DNA from: Chryseobacterium sp. KLBC 52
GTDB taxonomy: Bacteria; Bacteroidota; Bacteroidia; Flavobacteriales; Weeksellaceae
NCBI RefSeq assembly: GCF_003347605.1
Contig: NZ_QDFZ01000012.1
Coordinates: forward strand, 1 to 64,000
Direction: 5' to 3'
Length of the DNA stretch: 64,000 bases
This document shows positions 53,422 through 61,938 of this stretch, in pieces. Position 1 is the stretch's first letter. Every line of letters begins with the position of its first letter. The notes under the pieces are model-generated. The model was given only the letters and a program-made list of their open reading frames with translations, had not been told where the DNA came from and made no database searches. Made by a program: the position numbers and the translations under genes.

Positions 53422-54199
53422 ATGAAAATTTATTACAGCCTATTTTTCTTTTTCTTTATAATCATTATTAAATCTCAAGGAGGATTTAATGTTTTATATG
53501 AAGCTGATTATAAATTGGTTTATAAAAATCAAACTAAAAATGCGATTATTCAGGATGCTGCGTTTGCTCTTTTAATGAACGAAAAAGAATCTTATTATAA
53601 AAATATGAATCAATATGTTGGGGATTCCCTTCGTTTTGAAAAAAAGTTTCATGAAAACAGCCCGATTGAAGAACAAATGAAATACACTTCTGACTTTCCG
53701 GAAAATATAGGAACAACAACAGGAAAGATTTATGTAACTTTTAAAACATCTAATGAATACTTTAAATATGAAGAAACAAATACTATCAATTGGCAACTTA
53801 TAAATGAATTCAAAACAATTGGAAAGTATAAATGTCAAAAAGCTATAACAAAGAAATATGGCAGAACCTGCCTTTTTTACCAAAGAAATACCCTTTTCCT
53901 TTGGTCCATATAAATTAAGTAAATTACCAGGGTTGATTATAGAAGTATTTGATGACAAAGATGATTATCATTTTATGATGTATAATTTCAGAAAAAGGAA
54001 GTATTATTGTAATTCTGCCAATTTACATCCTAATGCTAAACTAGTAAAAAAAGAAAAAATATTTGATTATCGACGAAAAGAATTAACAGATCCTACACTT
54101 TATAATAAATTCATTGAAGATACTGAAGAACGTCGTTCTCTCCTTAAAAAGGCTGGTGAAAGAGCAAAAAATTACAATCCAATTGAATTAAATATATAA
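53422..54199 (+). pseudogene. Frameshifted GLPGLI family gene (third copy)
   Basis: Two overlapping frames carry one family. The first ORF (53422-53913) has a signal peptide (IYYSLFFFFFIIIIKSQ) and ends with KAITKKYGRTCLFYQ; the second frame from about 53868 continues FFTKEIPFSFGPYKLSKLPGLIIEVFDD, with the usual FGPYK...GLPGLI block. A change of minus 2 or plus 1 base near 53868 (acctgcc) explains the shift. Sequence identity to the copies at 5451/7176 is low, so this is an older paralogue. It could still make a truncated protein. Confidence 0.8.
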
Positions 54200-54200
54200 T

Positions 54201-54230
54201 AAAAAAACATCTGTCAAAGATGTTTTTTTT
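54201..54230. terminator. Terminator between the GLPGLI pseudogene and the XRE gene
   Basis: AACATCT/AGATGTT stem with A7 before and T8 after, usable in both directions. Confidence 0.75.
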
Positions 54231-54258
54231 ATTAAAAGACTTAATTTGATCTGCCAAT

Positions 54259-54642
54259 TTATTTTTTAAGTCTTTCGATTTCTTCCTTAAGCAGACCAAT
54301 ATATTCCTGCATCGTCTTGATGATTTCTATGCTTAATTCATTTGTGATATATCCCATATTATTGGCTGAAAAACCACTATTTCCAACGTTTGATCCTGGG
54401 CTATCATTAAAAACAGGGTTTTCAATGATAATTTTAGCATCCTCTTCTTCGTAGATTTCTTCTACAGGAACCTCTAAAAATTGAGCAAGCTTATTCCATT
54501 CTGTCTGTGTTATAGATACAGTACCGCTTTCTTTTCTGCTATAATTGGAAACGTCAGTGGGAATCACCTCAGCCATTTGCTGTTGAGTGAAACCTTTCAT
54601 CTTTCTTACTGTACGGAGTTTTTCTTTTTGCATATCAGACAT
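54259..54642 (-). CDS. XRE family helix-turn-helix regulator
   Basis: 127 aa from ATG 54642. Residues 1-65 form the lambda-repressor-like HTH (KEKLRTVRKMKGFTQQQMAEVIPTDVSNYSRKESG, LAQFLEVPVEEIYEE). The C-terminal part (about 70-127) includes an Asn/Gly-rich linker (FNDSPGSNVGNSGFSANN) and a helix (IIKTMQEYIGLLKEEIERLKK), a likely oligomerisation tail. Divergent to ssb across 341 bp with phased repeats at 54844. CAAATTTG near -7 for the minus strand ends 5 bases before the ATG, suggesting a leaderless mRNA. Confidence 0.85.
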   Translation of the reverse strand: MSDMQKEKLRTVRKMKGFTQQQMAEVIPTDVSNYSRKESGTVSITQTEWNKLAQFLEVPVEEIYEEEDAKIIIENPVFNDSPGSNVGNSGFSANNMGYITNELSIEIIKTMQEYIGLLKEEIERLKK

Positions 54643-54843
54643 TTTTACAAATTTGCAAAAAAAAATTAAATTAAAAAGAAAAAAAATCCTTGTCATACAT
54701 CTATTTTCCAATGTTTTTTGAAAGAAGAATTTTATTTTAGGATAGGGCATTTCAACATTTAATTTTTACTTTAAAACTGACAATTATTGCTTTTTAAGCT
54801 TGATAAATATTGTTTTATACATAATTATATTTATTCTGTTATT

Positions 54844-54888
54844 CGTTTACAAACGACTACAAACGGATTTAAATAGTTTATAACCGAC
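54844..54888. promoter_or_regulatory. Phased TACAAACGAC repeats upstream of ssb
   Basis: TACAAACGAC at 54848, TACAAACGGA at 54858 and TATAACCGAC at 54879 lie 10 and 21 bp apart, thus on the same face of the helix. CGTTTACAAACG (54844-54855) is also an inverted repeat. It ends just before the expected -33 region of ssb (CATCTTTG box at 54908-54915). Likely a binding site of the adjacent XRE protein; inference only. Confidence 0.5.
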
Positions 54889-54983
54889 TGTGATATCGGA
54901 GCATCGCCATCTTTGCCACAGAGATTTGAGAAAGCAGTGAACGTCTCTTATCTGAATTTATTAATCTTTAAAATATAAAAGCT

Positions 54984-55316
54984 ATGTCACTAAGAAACAA
55001 AGTAACATTAATTGGTTACACAGGAAAAGAAGTTGAAATGGTAAACTTCGACAACGGAAACGTAAAAGCAAGTGTATCCTTAGCCACCAGTGATCATTAC
55101 ACGAATGCGAAAGGAGAAAAGGTAGAAGAAACACAATGGCACAATTTGATTGCCTTTGGGAAAACAGCAGAAATCTTTGAAAAGTATGTTACCAAAGGAA
55201 AAGAAATCGCTGTTGAAGGAAAGCTTACCTACAGATCTTATGATGATAAGGATGGGGTGAAGCGGTATATCACGGAAATTCGTGTAGATGAAATCCTGTT
55301 GCTGGGAGGAAAATAA
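54984..55316 (+). CDS. ssb: Single-stranded DNA-binding protein, short form
   Basis: 110 aa OB-fold protein (SLRNKVTLIGYTGKEVEMV, TQWHNLIAFGKTAEIFEKYVTKG, YRSYDDKDGVKRYITEIRV). It stops directly after the OB fold and lacks the acidic C-terminal tail (DDDIPF type) used to recruit partners. Short SSBs of this kind often serve recombination or mobile DNA rather than the main replisome. The HRDC gene follows after 16 bp, a likely operon. Confidence 0.85.
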   Translation: MSLRNKVTLIGYTGKEVEMVNFDNGNVKASVSLATSDHYTNAKGEKVEETQWHNLIAFGKTAEIFEKYVTKGKEIAVEGKLTYRSYDDKDGVKRYITEIRVDEILLLGGK

Positions 55317-55332
55317 TTCTAAAAAAACACAA

Positions 55333-55788
55333 ATGATGAAAGTAAAAGTTTTTAAAATCAGGCTGCCTGAAGAATTTCTCTACAAAGACCAGAAAATGCT
55401 GGATGATTTTCTGGAAGGTAATGAGATTATGAAAGTAGAAACAGCCTTTGTGAGTGAAGAAAAATACTGGTCTGTAATATTGTATTTTGAAGATTTAAAA
55501 CTGACAAAAAATACAGTAAAAGAACCAAAGGCAGTAAAATATTCTGCAGAAAATGATCTTTTGAATACAGATGAAGAAAAAATTCTGGATGCTCTGAAAC
55601 TCTGGAGATCAGAAAAAGCCAGAGAACAAAATCTACCCACGTATTTCATCGCGAGTAATAAAGAACTGATATCTGTTGCTAAGTATAAACCTGCTAAGAA
55701 AGAAGAGTTGCTTGAAATCAAAGGGTTCGGAAAGCATAAGATTGAAAATTATGGTGAAGAGATCCTTGAAATCCTGGAAAGCGTATGA
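55333..55788 (+). CDS. HRDC-domain protein without helicase
   Basis: 151 aa from ATG 55333. Residues 80-151 are an HRDC domain (LDALKLWRSEKAREQNLPTYFIASNKELISVAKYKP, LLEIKGFGKHKIENYGEEIL), as in the C-terminal of RecQ. HRDC domains bind DNA structures. The N-terminal 80 residues are unknown. With short ssb upstream it forms an ssb-HRDC pair that likely acts on single-stranded or branched DNA. Confidence 0.8.
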   Translation: MMKVKVFKIRLPEEFLYKDQKMLDDFLEGNEIMKVETAFVSEEKYWSVILYFEDLKLTKNTVKEPKAVKYSAENDLLNTDEEKILDALKLWRSEKAREQNLPTYFIASNKELISVAKYKPAKKEELLEIKGFGKHKIENYGEEILEILESV

Positions 55789-55817
55789 TTTTTTGGAATA
55801 ATTGATAGTATTAAAGG

Positions 55818-55850
55818 AAAAGCTGAGGGAAGTCTTTCTTCAGCTTTTTT
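55818..55850 (+). terminator. Terminator of ssb-HRDC
   Basis: AAAAGCTGA pairs with TCAGCTTTT around GGGAAGTCTTTCT and ends in T6. Confidence 0.8.
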
Positions 55851-55911
55851 ATACTATGTAAAATTCCTTTCAATTCCTTACTTTTGCATTTATCAAAATG
55901 ACATACAACAA

Positions 55912-57282
55912 ATGAAGCCAAGTTTAGCAAAAGGGACGAGAGATTTTACGGCACAGGAAGTTTCAAGAAGAAAATATATCATCAATATTTTACAGAATAA
56001 TTTTGAATTATTCGGTTTTCAGCCTTTGGAAACACCAAGTTTTGAAAACCTTTCTACATTGACAGGAAAATACGGAGAAGAAGGTGACCGCTTGATTTTT
56101 AAAATTTTAAATTCAAGTATCAATGAGGCAAAAGAAGAGAAAAAGAATCAGATGCTTCATGACTTTCAAAAAGCATTAGAAAAGCCATTCAGTGCAGAAA
56201 GTCTTACCGATAAAGCCCTTCGTTATGACCTTACTGTACCTTTTGCAAGATTTGTAGCGATGAATCATGGTAAACTGACGTTTCCGTTCAAACGTTCTCA
56301 GATCCAGCCGGTTTGGAGAGCAGACAGACCTCAGAAAGGAAGATTCAGAGAGTTTTATCAGTGTGATGCTGATGTAGTAGGAAGTGAGAGTTTATTACAG
56401 GAAGTAGAGCTGGTTCAGTTGTATCTGAAGTCTTTTGCCGATCTGAAAGTTCCCGTAACCATTCATATGAACAACAGAAAGATTCTTTCCGGATTGGCAG
56501 AATATGCAGGAATTACAGATAAACTGATTGATTTCACTGTAGCATTGGATAAACTGGATAAAATTGGAAAAGATGGAGTTGTAAAAGAATTATTAGAAAG
56601 AGAAATCTCTCAGGAATCTATTGATAAACTGGATTTCTTATTCAGCCAGTCAGACGATGCGCTGGAAAATCTTCTTCAGCTGAAAGAAAAATTTGCAGGA
56701 AATGAAATCGGTCTGAAAGGAGTAGAAGAACTTGAATTTGTTCTTACACAATCCCTGAACCTTGGTGTTGATATTCAAAACCTGGTCTTCAATATTACCT
56801 TGGCAAGAGGCCTGGACTATTACACCGGAGCGATCTTCGAAGTGAAAGCAGATGAAGTTGCTATGGGATCCATCGGAGGAGGAGGTAGATATGATAACCT
56901 GACTGAAGTTTTTGGAGTGAAAAACATTCCGGGAATTGGAATTTCATTCGGGTTAGACAGAATTTATCTGGTCATGGAAGAATTGAATCTTTTCCCTGAA
57001 GAAGCATCCGCCAAAATTGAATATCTGTTTGCCAACTTTGGAGGTGAAGGAATCACTGATGCCTTAAAGCTGATCATGAAGCTAAGATCCAAAGGAATTT
57101 CAGCTGAATTATATCCTGAAAATGCAAAGATCAACAAGCAGTTTACCTACGCTGAAAAGAAAGGTATAAAAAATCTTGTTTTTCTGGGTGAAGAAGAAAT
57201 TAAAAATAATACCGTTACTTTTAAAGATCTTGAAGCTGGAGAACAGAAAACTGTTTCTTTAGAGGAGTTTTTAGGAGAATAA
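55912..57282 (+). CDS. hisS: Histidyl-tRNA synthetase
   Basis: 456 aa, class II. Motif 2 is [13 protein letters not shown] with RADRPQKGR before it; the histidine-binding HisA motif [15 protein letters not shown] and motif 3 [16 protein letters not shown] follow, then the anticodon-binding domain (about 360-456). Charges tRNA-His with histidine. TACTTTTG at 55879-55886 is a promoter box 25 bp upstream. Confidence 0.96.
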   Translation: MKPSLAKGTRDFTAQEVSRRKYIINILQNNFELFGFQPLETPSFENLSTLTGKYGEEGDRLIFKILNSSINEAKEEKKNQMLHDFQKALEKPFSAESLTDKALRYDLTVPFARFVAMNHGKLTFPFKRSQIQPVWRADRPQKGRFREFYQCDADVVGSESLLQEVELVQLYLKSFADLKVPVTIHMNNRKILSGLAEYAGITDKLIDFTVALDKLDKIGKDGVVKELLEREISQESIDKLDFLFSQSDDALENLLQLKEKFAGNEIGLKGVEELEFVLTQSLNLGVDIQNLVFNITLARGLDYYTGAIFEVKADEVAMGSIGGGGRYDNLTEVFGVKNIPGIGISFGLDRIYLVMEELNLFPEEASAKIEYLFANFGGEGITDALKLIMKLRSKGISAELYPENAKINKQFTYAEKKGIKNLVFLGEEEIKNNTVTFKDLEAGEQKTVSLEEFLGE

Positions 57283-57303
57283 TTTTTAATATTTAAAAAA
57301 CAG

Positions 57304-57340
57304 AACAACTGCAAAATTACTTTTGTGGTTGTTTTTTTTT
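57304..57340 (+). terminator. hisS terminator
   Basis: AACAAC-GCAAAA/TTTTG-GGTTGTT stem with loop TTAC and T9 tail. Confidence 0.75.
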
Positions 57341-57381
57341 GATGGATGTTGAGAATTTAAATACTTTTGAATAAAAAAGGA

Positions 57382-58230
57382 ATGACTAATAATTGTGCAT
57401 TGTGTAATACAGAACTAACATCCATGGATACGCTTCTGGGAGCGAATACGCTTTCGGATGGTAATGTTTTATGCAATAAATGTTTGAATAAAGTGAGCGA
57501 TATCAATGAAGAATTGCTTTACAATCTTAATAAATTCAGCATTAAGGATATCAATAAAATGATGAGTGCAGAAAAAGCTGAAGAAATTCAGGCAGTTACA
57601 ATGGCAACACAGAACCTTCCTGCAGCCATAAATTCCGGATCTCATCAAATCTCAAAAGAGGTTTATAAGCGAAGACATCAGAAAATAAAGAATGAGCTGG
57701 AAATGCTTCATGCTAATCTGTCCATGTTTACCAAAGGAGAAATCAAAGAGCTTCCTTATCTGATTTCAGAAGATGAACAGATCACAGCAATTACCGATGC
57801 TCAGTTTGTCAATACATTGGATGCCGGAGTGTTGGTGGCAACACCCAAAAGGATGATTTCTGTATCAAAAGGAATGTTTGGTGCCGCAAAGATTAATATT
57901 TACCCTAATGAAAACATACAGTCTGTGAGCTTTGTAACCCATCCTAGATCTCCTATTATTAAACTTCATCTGGAAGAAAGAATAGTGGAGTTTGAATGCT
58001 ATATGGATAAGGAAGACGCAGAGAAGTTCTATGATACCATAAAAAATATTTACAACAATTCTCAGGAAGAGTCTCCAAAACAAATCGGTACAGCAGGCAA
58101 AAGTGTTTCGGTTTCATCAGAAGAAGTTTTTAATCAGCTTGAAAAATTAGGAAAGCTGAGAGAGAACGGAATTTTAACCGATGCGGAATTTGCAGAGCAA
58201 AAAAAGAAATTATTGGAGCAATTAAAATAA
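57382..58230 (+). CDS. Zn-ribbon, PH-like and SHOCT domain protein
   Basis: 282 aa from ATG 57382; an upstream TTG 57367 is possible. N terminus NNCALCNTELTSMD...LCNKCLNK is a Zn ribbon (DUF4428-like). The centre (about 110-225) is a bacterial PH-like domain (VNTLDAGVLVATPKRMISVSKG, HLEERIVEFECYMDKEDAEKF). The C-terminal 30 residues are a SHOCT domain (QLEKLGKLRENGILTDAEFAEQKKKLLEQL). The same PH-SHOCT order occurs in the gene at 58961, its paralogue. Function of the family is not known. Confidence 0.85.
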   Translation: MTNNCALCNTELTSMDTLLGANTLSDGNVLCNKCLNKVSDINEELLYNLNKFSIKDINKMMSAEKAEEIQAVTMATQNLPAAINSGSHQISKEVYKRRHQKIKNELEMLHANLSMFTKGEIKELPYLISEDEQITAITDAQFVNTLDAGVLVATPKRMISVSKGMFGAAKINIYPNENIQSVSFVTHPRSPIIKLHLEERIVEFECYMDKEDAEKFYDTIKNIYNNSQEESPKQIGTAGKSVSVSSEEVFNQLEKLGKLRENGILTDAEFAEQKKKLLEQLK

Positions 58231-58248
58231 AACCTTTAACACCAAATT

Positions 58249-58896
58249 ATGAAGGATAAAGTATCTTCAAAAATTGTAGAAAGCTGGCTGAAAGGATGGT
58301 GCCTGTCAAGAGAAGTGTCTTTTCCTGTACTCTATAAATCCGGATTTCATGTGAACGTAGGAGATGAAAATCAGAAAGAACGTTTTGTATTTCCTGAGCT
58401 TAATGATGATTTTTTCCAGCTTGCCGAATCCATTGATGAACCCTGGATTTATCTGAAAGTATCCACTTCTCCTGACCAGTTTATAGAGAAAATTCCTGAA
58501 AGATGGCAACTGCAGTCACAGGGATATATGATGACCTGCTTTCATCCCATGAAATTTCCGGAAACCAGCCTTGCAGAAGGGTATCATCTTGAGTTTTCTG
58601 AATATAATACAACCTTTGTGATCGGAATTGTAGCTGAAAATGGCGAACAGGCTTCCATAGGCCGTGTCTCGCTTATAGATGACTGTGCTATTTATGACAG
58701 GATCATTACCGAAAAAAATCATCAAAGGAAAGGACTTGCCCGTTTTTTATTGAAAGAATTGGAGAAAACCGCTTTGTCCAAAGGATTTTCAAATAATCTC
58801 TTAGTAGCCACGGAAGAAGGAAAACTATTGTATGAAACCTTAGGCTGGAAGTTGTACAGTCTGCATACTTCCATTGTGATACCCTCAGAAGACTAA
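58249..58896 (+). CDS. GNAT family N-acetyltransferase (DUF-type)
   Basis: 215 aa. The GNAT core is in the second half (ASIGRVSLIDDCAIYDRIITEKNHQRKGLARFLLKELEKTA, then LLYETLGWKLYSLHTSI). The N-terminal part (1-110) is less typical, with WYLKV-like segments. It lies between the two PH-SHOCT genes on the same strand, 18 bp after the first. The substrate is unknown. Confidence 0.8.
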   Translation: MKDKVSSKIVESWLKGWCLSREVSFPVLYKSGFHVNVGDENQKERFVFPELNDDFFQLAESIDEPWIYLKVSTSPDQFIEKIPERWQLQSQGYMMTCFHPMKFPETSLAEGYHLEFSEYNTTFVIGIVAENGEQASIGRVSLIDDCAIYDRIITEKNHQRKGLARFLLKELEKTALSKGFSNNLLVATEEGKLLYETLGWKLYSLHTSIVIPSED

Positions 58897-58960
58897 ATGT
58901 TTTTATTGAATTAAATTTTTATTCTTAATAAACAGTAAATTAGACCTATAACCTTATGCT

Positions 58961-59497
58961 ATGAGTGAAAAATCAAGACTTAACGAAATAAGAGAAGAAC
59001 TTAAAAATCTCGATATCAGTCCTACCATATTTGCCCGGAAAGAAATTCATGAATTGCCGGATATTCTTTCACCGGAGGAAAGAATTGTCTATCTCGTAGA
59101 AGGTAGAAACAAACTGAACGACCATCATATTATTTTAGTAGCCACCGACAGACGGTTGATTTTTGTAGATAAGGAATTCATGTACGGATTGAAAGTAGAA
59201 GACTTTTCTTACAGTAAAATAAGCTCCATCCAATATGAAAAGGAATTCTTACTCGCCTCTATAGATATTCAGGTTAGTGATGATGTTGTAGAGATTGACG
59301 GAGTAGGAAAGTATCATGCTGAGCTGTTTTGTGAAAAAGTAAGAGATTTTATGTCACATCCGGAAACACATTTTGAGAGTAAAGTTGAACCTAGTGTTTT
59401 AGATCAGCTGGAACAATTGGGAAGATTAAAAGAAGCAGGGGTTTTAAGCGAAGAAGAATTTCTTGAGCAAAAGAAAAAATTGATGGAAAAATTATGA
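58961..59497 (+). CDS. PH-like plus SHOCT domain protein
   Basis: 178 aa. The PH-like domain (about 30-130: GRNKLNDHHIILVATDRRLIFVDKEF, YSKISSIQYEKEF) is followed by the SHOCT domain (QLEQLGRLKEAGVLSEEEFLEQKKKLMEKL). It is a shorter paralogue of the 57382 protein without the Zn ribbon. The repeated arrangement around the GNAT gene suggests duplication. Confidence 0.85.
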   Translation: MSEKSRLNEIREELKNLDISPTIFARKEIHELPDILSPEERIVYLVEGRNKLNDHHIILVATDRRLIFVDKEFMYGLKVEDFSYSKISSIQYEKEFLLASIDIQVSDDVVEIDGVGKYHAELFCEKVRDFMSHPETHFESKVEPSVLDQLEQLGRLKEAGVLSEEEFLEQKKKLMEKL

Positions 59498-59546
59498 TTG
59501 GTGTATACTGAATAATAAAAATCACTAATACATTTAAACTAAAATC

Positions 59547-60338
59547 ATGGAAAATTACTTAGAAATTAATAAAAAATCATGGAACGCTAAAGTAGAACCT
59601 CATCTGAAATCGGATTTCTACTTTGTAGATGAATTTTTAAAGGGAAGAACTTCCCTGAACTCAATAGAATTGAATCTTCTTGGAGATATAAAAGGAAAAA
59701 CCATTCTGCATTTGCAGTGTCATTTCGGACAGGATTCTATCTCCCTGTCCAGAATGGGAGCTGAGGTTACGGGAATAGACCTTTCCGACAAAGCGATTGA
59801 TGCAGCCAGAGAGCTTGCAAAGCAATGTAGTACGGATACAAGATTTATCTGTTCAGATGTATATGACTTGCCAAATGTTCTTGATCAGAAATTTGATATC
59901 GTTTATACAAGTTACGGTACTATTGGTTGGCTTCCAGATCTTGAAAAATGGGCTGGAATTATCAATCATTTTTTAAAACCGGAAGGGCAATTCATTATGG
60001 CAGAATTTCATCCTGTTGTCTGGATGTTTGATGATGACTTTACAAAAGTAGCTTACAATTATTTCAATGAGAAGCCGATTGTAGAAACCTATGAAGGTAC
60101 TTATGCAGATCAGTCTGCTCCCATTATACAGGAATATGTGATGTGGAATCACTCGTTAGCAGAAGTTCTTGATAATTTGATACAAAAAAATTTACAACTG
60201 AATGTTTTCCGGGAGTTTGACTGGTCGCCATATCCTTGTTTCAGACACGTAGAAGAATTTGAAACAGGAAAATGGAGAATTCCACAGTTTGGAAATAAAA
60301 TACCTCTGGTATTTGCACTGGCAGCACAGAAAAGATAA
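59547..60338 (+). CDS. Class I SAM-dependent methyltransferase
   Basis: 263 aa. Motif I HLQCHFGQDSISLSRMGAEVTGIDLSDKAI, motif IV-like DIVYTSYGTIGWLPDLEKW and a C-terminal beta region. Related to the UbiE/MenG-like or YrrT-type group; substrate unknown. Monocistronic, 50 bp after the PH-SHOCT gene. Confidence 0.85.
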   Translation: MENYLEINKKSWNAKVEPHLKSDFYFVDEFLKGRTSLNSIELNLLGDIKGKTILHLQCHFGQDSISLSRMGAEVTGIDLSDKAIDAARELAKQCSTDTRFICSDVYDLPNVLDQKFDIVYTSYGTIGWLPDLEKWAGIINHFLKPEGQFIMAEFHPVVWMFDDDFTKVAYNYFNEKPIVETYEGTYADQSAPIIQEYVMWNHSLAEVLDNLIQKNLQLNVFREFDWSPYPCFRHVEEFETGKWRIPQFGNKIPLVFALAAQKR

Positions 60339-60410
60339 AAGAATCAAAGACTACTCAGGTTTATAAGTCTATTCTGTATCATTTCAATTTATTAACGGTT
60401 ATATACAATA

Positions 60411-60446
60411 AAAAGTCATCGCAATTACTATTACGATGACTTTTTC
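60411..60446. terminator. Bidirectional terminator
   Basis: AAAAAGTCATCG/CGATGACTTTTT with inner AAT/ATT pairing; separates convergent genes ending at 60338 and 60484. Confidence 0.85.
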
Positions 60447-60483
60447 CTATATATGAATGTTAAAAAAAACTGCTCTGTGTTGG

Positions 60484-60720
60484 TTAGCTTAGGGAATCCT
60501 CAGCTTTTGTTTTTACTTCGTCCACTTTATTCTGAACCTGGGAAGCAACATCATTCGCTTTGCTTTTAAGGTCATTTCCCCACTTATTAAGATTGTCTTT
60601 TGCAGTATTGATTTTATCTTTTACAGCTTGTTGATCTTCAGGGCTTGAATTCTTATATTTCCAATAAGCTAATGCACCTAATCCTAGTAAAGCTAATAAA
60701 CCTTTTGTCTTGTTTCCCAT
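60484..60720 (-). CDS. Small YtxH-like envelope protein, 78 aa
   Basis: A hydrophobic N-terminal segment (GLLALLGLGALAYW) is followed by a long charged helix (AVKDKINTAKDNLNKWGNDLKSKANDVASQVQNKVDEVKTKAED) with apolipoprotein-like repeats. It resembles YtxH-type or stress-induced small membrane-bound proteins. Single gene. Confidence 0.7.
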   Translation of the reverse strand: MGNKTKGLLALLGLGALAYWKYKNSSPEDQQAVKDKINTAKDNLNKWGNDLKSKANDVASQVQNKVDEVKTKAEDSLS

Positions 60721-60819
60721 GATTTCTATTTTTTTATGTATTAATATTAAAATTTGTTGTTATGAATAATGTAAAATACGTGCCAAAAAAATAACTGGAC
60801 TTATAAAAAAATGTTAAAT

Positions 60820-61662
60820 TTAAGAAAAGACTTCAATTTTTTCACCATCAAAACTGGCAAAAACCATAGTGGGATACGAGTCCTGATGATAGATATTTCC
60901 CTCTTTATCAATAGCAATGGCACCTGCAAACCCATCGATGGTTTTAAGTTCATCAAACGTTTTGGTAAAGGCCTGTTCAAGGCTCATACCGTCAGTAACT
61001 CTGGTTACAATTTTTGCAGCAGTAGCATTGCTTACAATGTCTTCACCTACACCGGTACAGCTTACTGCACAAAAGGCATTGGCATAATTTCCGGCCACAG
61101 TGGCAGAGTCTGAAATTCTTCCGGGAATTTCAAAACCTTTCCCTCCGGTAGACGTGGCAACAGCCAGTTTTCCTTCGTGATCTATCGCTACACATCCTAC
61201 AGTTCCTTTCCCTCCATTGGCTAGTTTGGCTTCGTATTCTTTTCTTCTTTGAGGAATTTCTGTAGAAAAATTTTCAAAACCATTTTCCGTAGCATAGAGT
61301 TTAGCGCCATTTCCTCCTAAAACTCTGTCATCTTCATTGATGAGGTCTTTAGCAACAAAAATAGGGTTCTGCACATTTTGAATATTAATCACACCGCTTA
61401 GTCTCTGAGTATTTCCATTCATAATGGCAGCACTCATACGGATAACACCATCGCTCTGGATTTGAGACCCGATTCCTGCATTGTATAGCGGATCATCTTC
61501 TAGTAGAGAAACGGCATAGGCAACGGTATCAAAAGCCGAGTGAGTTTTAAGGTAGTCGAATGCCTTTTGAGCAATTGCTTTTAAAGAATTCTGTTTTGCT
61601 GTTTTTACTTCGTGGCTTTGGTCGCTTTCCGAGAAAAAGCCTCCGTGGATGATGATTTTCAT
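60820..61662 (-). CDS. iaaA: Isoaspartyl peptidase/L-asparaginase (Ntn hydrolase)
   Basis: 280 aa. The autocleavage site is GGKGTVGCVA with Thr154 as nucleophile, and ATSTGG plus GRISDSATVAGNYA form the substrate site. The enzyme splits beta-aspartyl dipeptides such as beta-Asp-Arg, the product of cyanophycinase, into Asp and Arg. It is 276 bp downstream of cphB on the same strand and supports a full cyanophycin pathway. The heptamer array at 61705 lies in its upstream region. Confidence 0.92.
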   Translation of the reverse strand: MKIIIHGGFFSESDQSHEVKTAKQNSLKAIAQKAFDYLKTHSAFDTVAYAVSLLEDDPLYNAGIGSQIQSDGVIRMSAAIMNGNTQRLSGVINIQNVQNPIFVAKDLINEDDRVLGGNGAKLYATENGFENFSTEIPQRRKEYEAKLANGGKGTVGCVAIDHEGKLAVATSTGGKGFEIPGRISDSATVAGNYANAFCAVSCTGVGEDIVSNATAAKIVTRVTDGMSLEQAFTKTFDELKTIDGFAGAIAIDKEGNIYHQDSYPTMVFASFDGEKIEVFS

Positions 61663-61704
61663 AGAATAAGAGTTGATGAATATTTTTACGAAGGTAATTT
61701 ATTA

Positions 61705-61773
61705 ATAAAAGATAAAAGATAAAAGATAAAAGATAAAAGATAAAAGATAAAAGATAAAAGATAAAAGATAAAG
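61705..61773. repeat. Heptamer tandem repeat (ATAAAAG)x9
   Basis: Nine perfect copies of the 7-mer ATAAAAG (61705-61767) plus a partial unit. On the minus strand it reads TATCTTTTATCTTTT, with a near TAnnTTTG box in every unit, and ends 42 bases before the iaaA start codon. A near-promoter box (CGAAGGTA, minus TACCTTCG) follows at 61689-61696, so the array occupies the -33 region. Confidence 0.95.
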
Positions 61774-61807
61774 TTGGTAAACAACCATTATGAATCTGGA
61801 TATCAAC

Positions 61808-61875
61808 ATCAATAGAGGTGGGCTTTAGCCCGCCTTACAATAAACAGATTAAATCCATTGGCTTTAGCCAAACTT
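61808..61875 (+). repeat. Two-palindrome dispersed repeat, copy 4
   Basis: ATCAATAGAGG, GGGCTTTAGCCC at 61820-61831, then ATCCA and TTGGCTTTAGCCAA at 61858-61871. Centre distance is 39 bp. It lies between iaaA and cphB. Confidence 0.85.
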
Positions 61876-61896
61876 AAAATATGAATATTAAATAAA

Positions 61897-61918
61897 AAAC
61901 GGAACCGAGGTCCCGTTT
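61897..61918. terminator. cphB terminator
   Basis: AAACGG-ACC/GGT-CCGTTT stem around GA with A/T flanks; the minus-strand T-run follows. Confidence 0.7.
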
Positions 61919-61938
61919 GTATAGCTGTATTTATTGTT

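Noticed and set aside
54259..55788. Prophage or integrated element
   Set aside because: XRE and ssb are suggestive, but no integrase, phage structural gene, tRNA attachment site or direct repeat pair was found.
60811..61113. Plus-strand ORF over the isoaspartyl peptidase gene
   Set aside because: Antisense to a clear, family-recognised gene with no own motif.
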